Position numbers and translations under genes: made by a program
From: Xanthomonas phaseoli pv. phaseoli
GTDB lineage: Bacteria > Pseudomonadota > Gammaproteobacteria > Xanthomonadales > Xanthomonadaceae
Assembly (NCBI GenBank): GCA_022749655.1
Contig: CP094243.1
Coordinates: 2,790,001-2,854,000, forward strand
Direction of reading: 5' to 3'
DNA length: 64,000 nt
The notes under the pieces: model-generated
The model's input: the letters and a program-made list of their open reading frames with translations, nothing else
Databases searched by the model: none
What the model was told of the DNA's origin: nothing
Shown here: piece by piece, positions 63,600-64,000 of the stretch
How positions within the stretch are numbered: position 1 is the first letter of the stretch
Layout of the letters: each line of letters starts with the position of its first letter

Positions 63600-63958
63600 T
63601 CGCTGCGCGTGCGCAGCGCAATGGGTTGCTTGCCGCCGACACAGCACCGTCGGACAGCTAACCGAGCCCGACTGCTGCAGGTCGACATCCTCGGCGCGCA
63701 CTATGGGTCAGCGGACCAGCGCTTCCCTCCGATCAGCGGCCCATGCTGCTAGCAGCGCAGCACCGAGTCCAGCCAGGCTCAACCGTCCGGGATTAAACAT
63801 CGAACGTTGCAGAGCGTTCCGGTGCTCCGAGGAATGGCCGGTCTGGTCCACTTCTCCACACCCCTGTGGATGGACACTGCGCAAGTCTGTGGACAAGTGC
63901 GCGGACCCCTTGCGCCCTCTGGCACGCGCGATGGCTGATCAAAATTTCGCCAGTGTGA
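63600..63958. other. Spacer with no recognised gene
   Basis: 359 bp between the NUDIX gene and the next stop codon. Minus-strand frames at 63708-63981 look Arg-rich and accidental. No strong hairpin or repeat is visible. Confidence 0.5.
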
Positions 63959-64000
63959 TCATTGGGCCGTCCAGCCGCCATCGATGGCGATAGCCTGCCC
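63959..64000 (-). CDS. C-terminal end of a short-chain dehydrogenase/reductase (partial)
   Basis: The last 13 codons, GQAIAIDGGWTAQ then TGA at 63959-63961, are the typical end of classical SDR proteins (TGQxxxIDGGWTAQ). The rest lies beyond the right edge, so substrate and exact family cannot be given. Confidence 0.7.
   Translation of the reverse strand, partial: GQAIAIDGGWTAQ

Overview
The window reads as chromosome of a Xanthomonas (Lysobacteraceae, Gammaproteobacteria). The DNA is GC-rich. The order rpsA-ihfB-lapA-lapB-glycosyltransferase-dehydratase-galU, the agmatine genes aguA/aguB and DUF1244-folD-guaB-guaA fit that group. A decayed C-terminal piece of a TAL (AvrBs3/PthA-type) effector, a family known mainly from Xanthomonas, supports it further. 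Species cannot be named from the sequence alone.

Layout. 1-7.3 kb: tail of a large glycosidase-like protein, a nuclease/phosphatase-fold protein, a 159-bp tandem repeat, TraB-like and GNAT proteins, the agmatine-to-putrescine pair aguB/aguA, a small secreted protein and rpmJ. 7.4-17.8 kb: a core block on the plus strand (cmk, rpsA, ihfB, lapA, lapB, WecA-type transferase, WbpM-type dehydratase, galU, KefC-type antiporter) linking translation, LPS/envelope control and surface-sugar supply. 17.8-23 kb: a repeat-rich spacer, DUF1244, folD, guaB, guaA. 23-30.4 kb: a wrecked genomic island at the 3' end of guaA, made of a truncated integrase, an IS3-type element, a broken Eco57I-type DNA methylase and a second IS3-type element; the different genes on the two sides of the first IS point to IS-linked deletions. 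30.6-40.7 kb: accessory genes, namely a LysR-controlled dioxygenase/oxidoreductase/DoxX cluster, the DabB-DabA inorganic-carbon uptake pair with a divergent LysR gene, a LysR pseudogene and the TAL-effector relic.

40.9-54 kb: a possible sensory pair (209-aa protein plus a Cache/HAMP protein), a large propeller-type histidine kinase with its LuxR-type regulator, and an AraC-led run of overlapping genes (isochorismatase-like hydrolase, DoxX, YtcJ-like amidohydrolase, MFS exporter, two XapX proteins), followed by a Tat-exported alpha/beta hydrolase. 54.6-64 kb: housekeeping genes, including mntH/mntR around a likely MntR operator, tadA, orn, mscS, ppsA and its divergent regulator ppsR, DUF1249, a NUDIX hydrolase and the last 13 codons of a short-chain dehydrogenase.

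A striking general feature is the number of frameshifts, about two dozen. Many are one-base losses in homopolymers (guaB, mntH, mscS, the Cache/HAMP gene and others); a smaller set are 2-, 4- or 11-bp tandem duplications. Because well-conserved housekeeping genes are hit, consensus sequencing error is the likeliest cause of the homopolymer class. I therefore annotate most of these genes as single CDS spanning the break and reserve 'pseudogene' for those that are truncated or clearly decayed. No CRISPR array, rRNA or tRNA gene was recognised.
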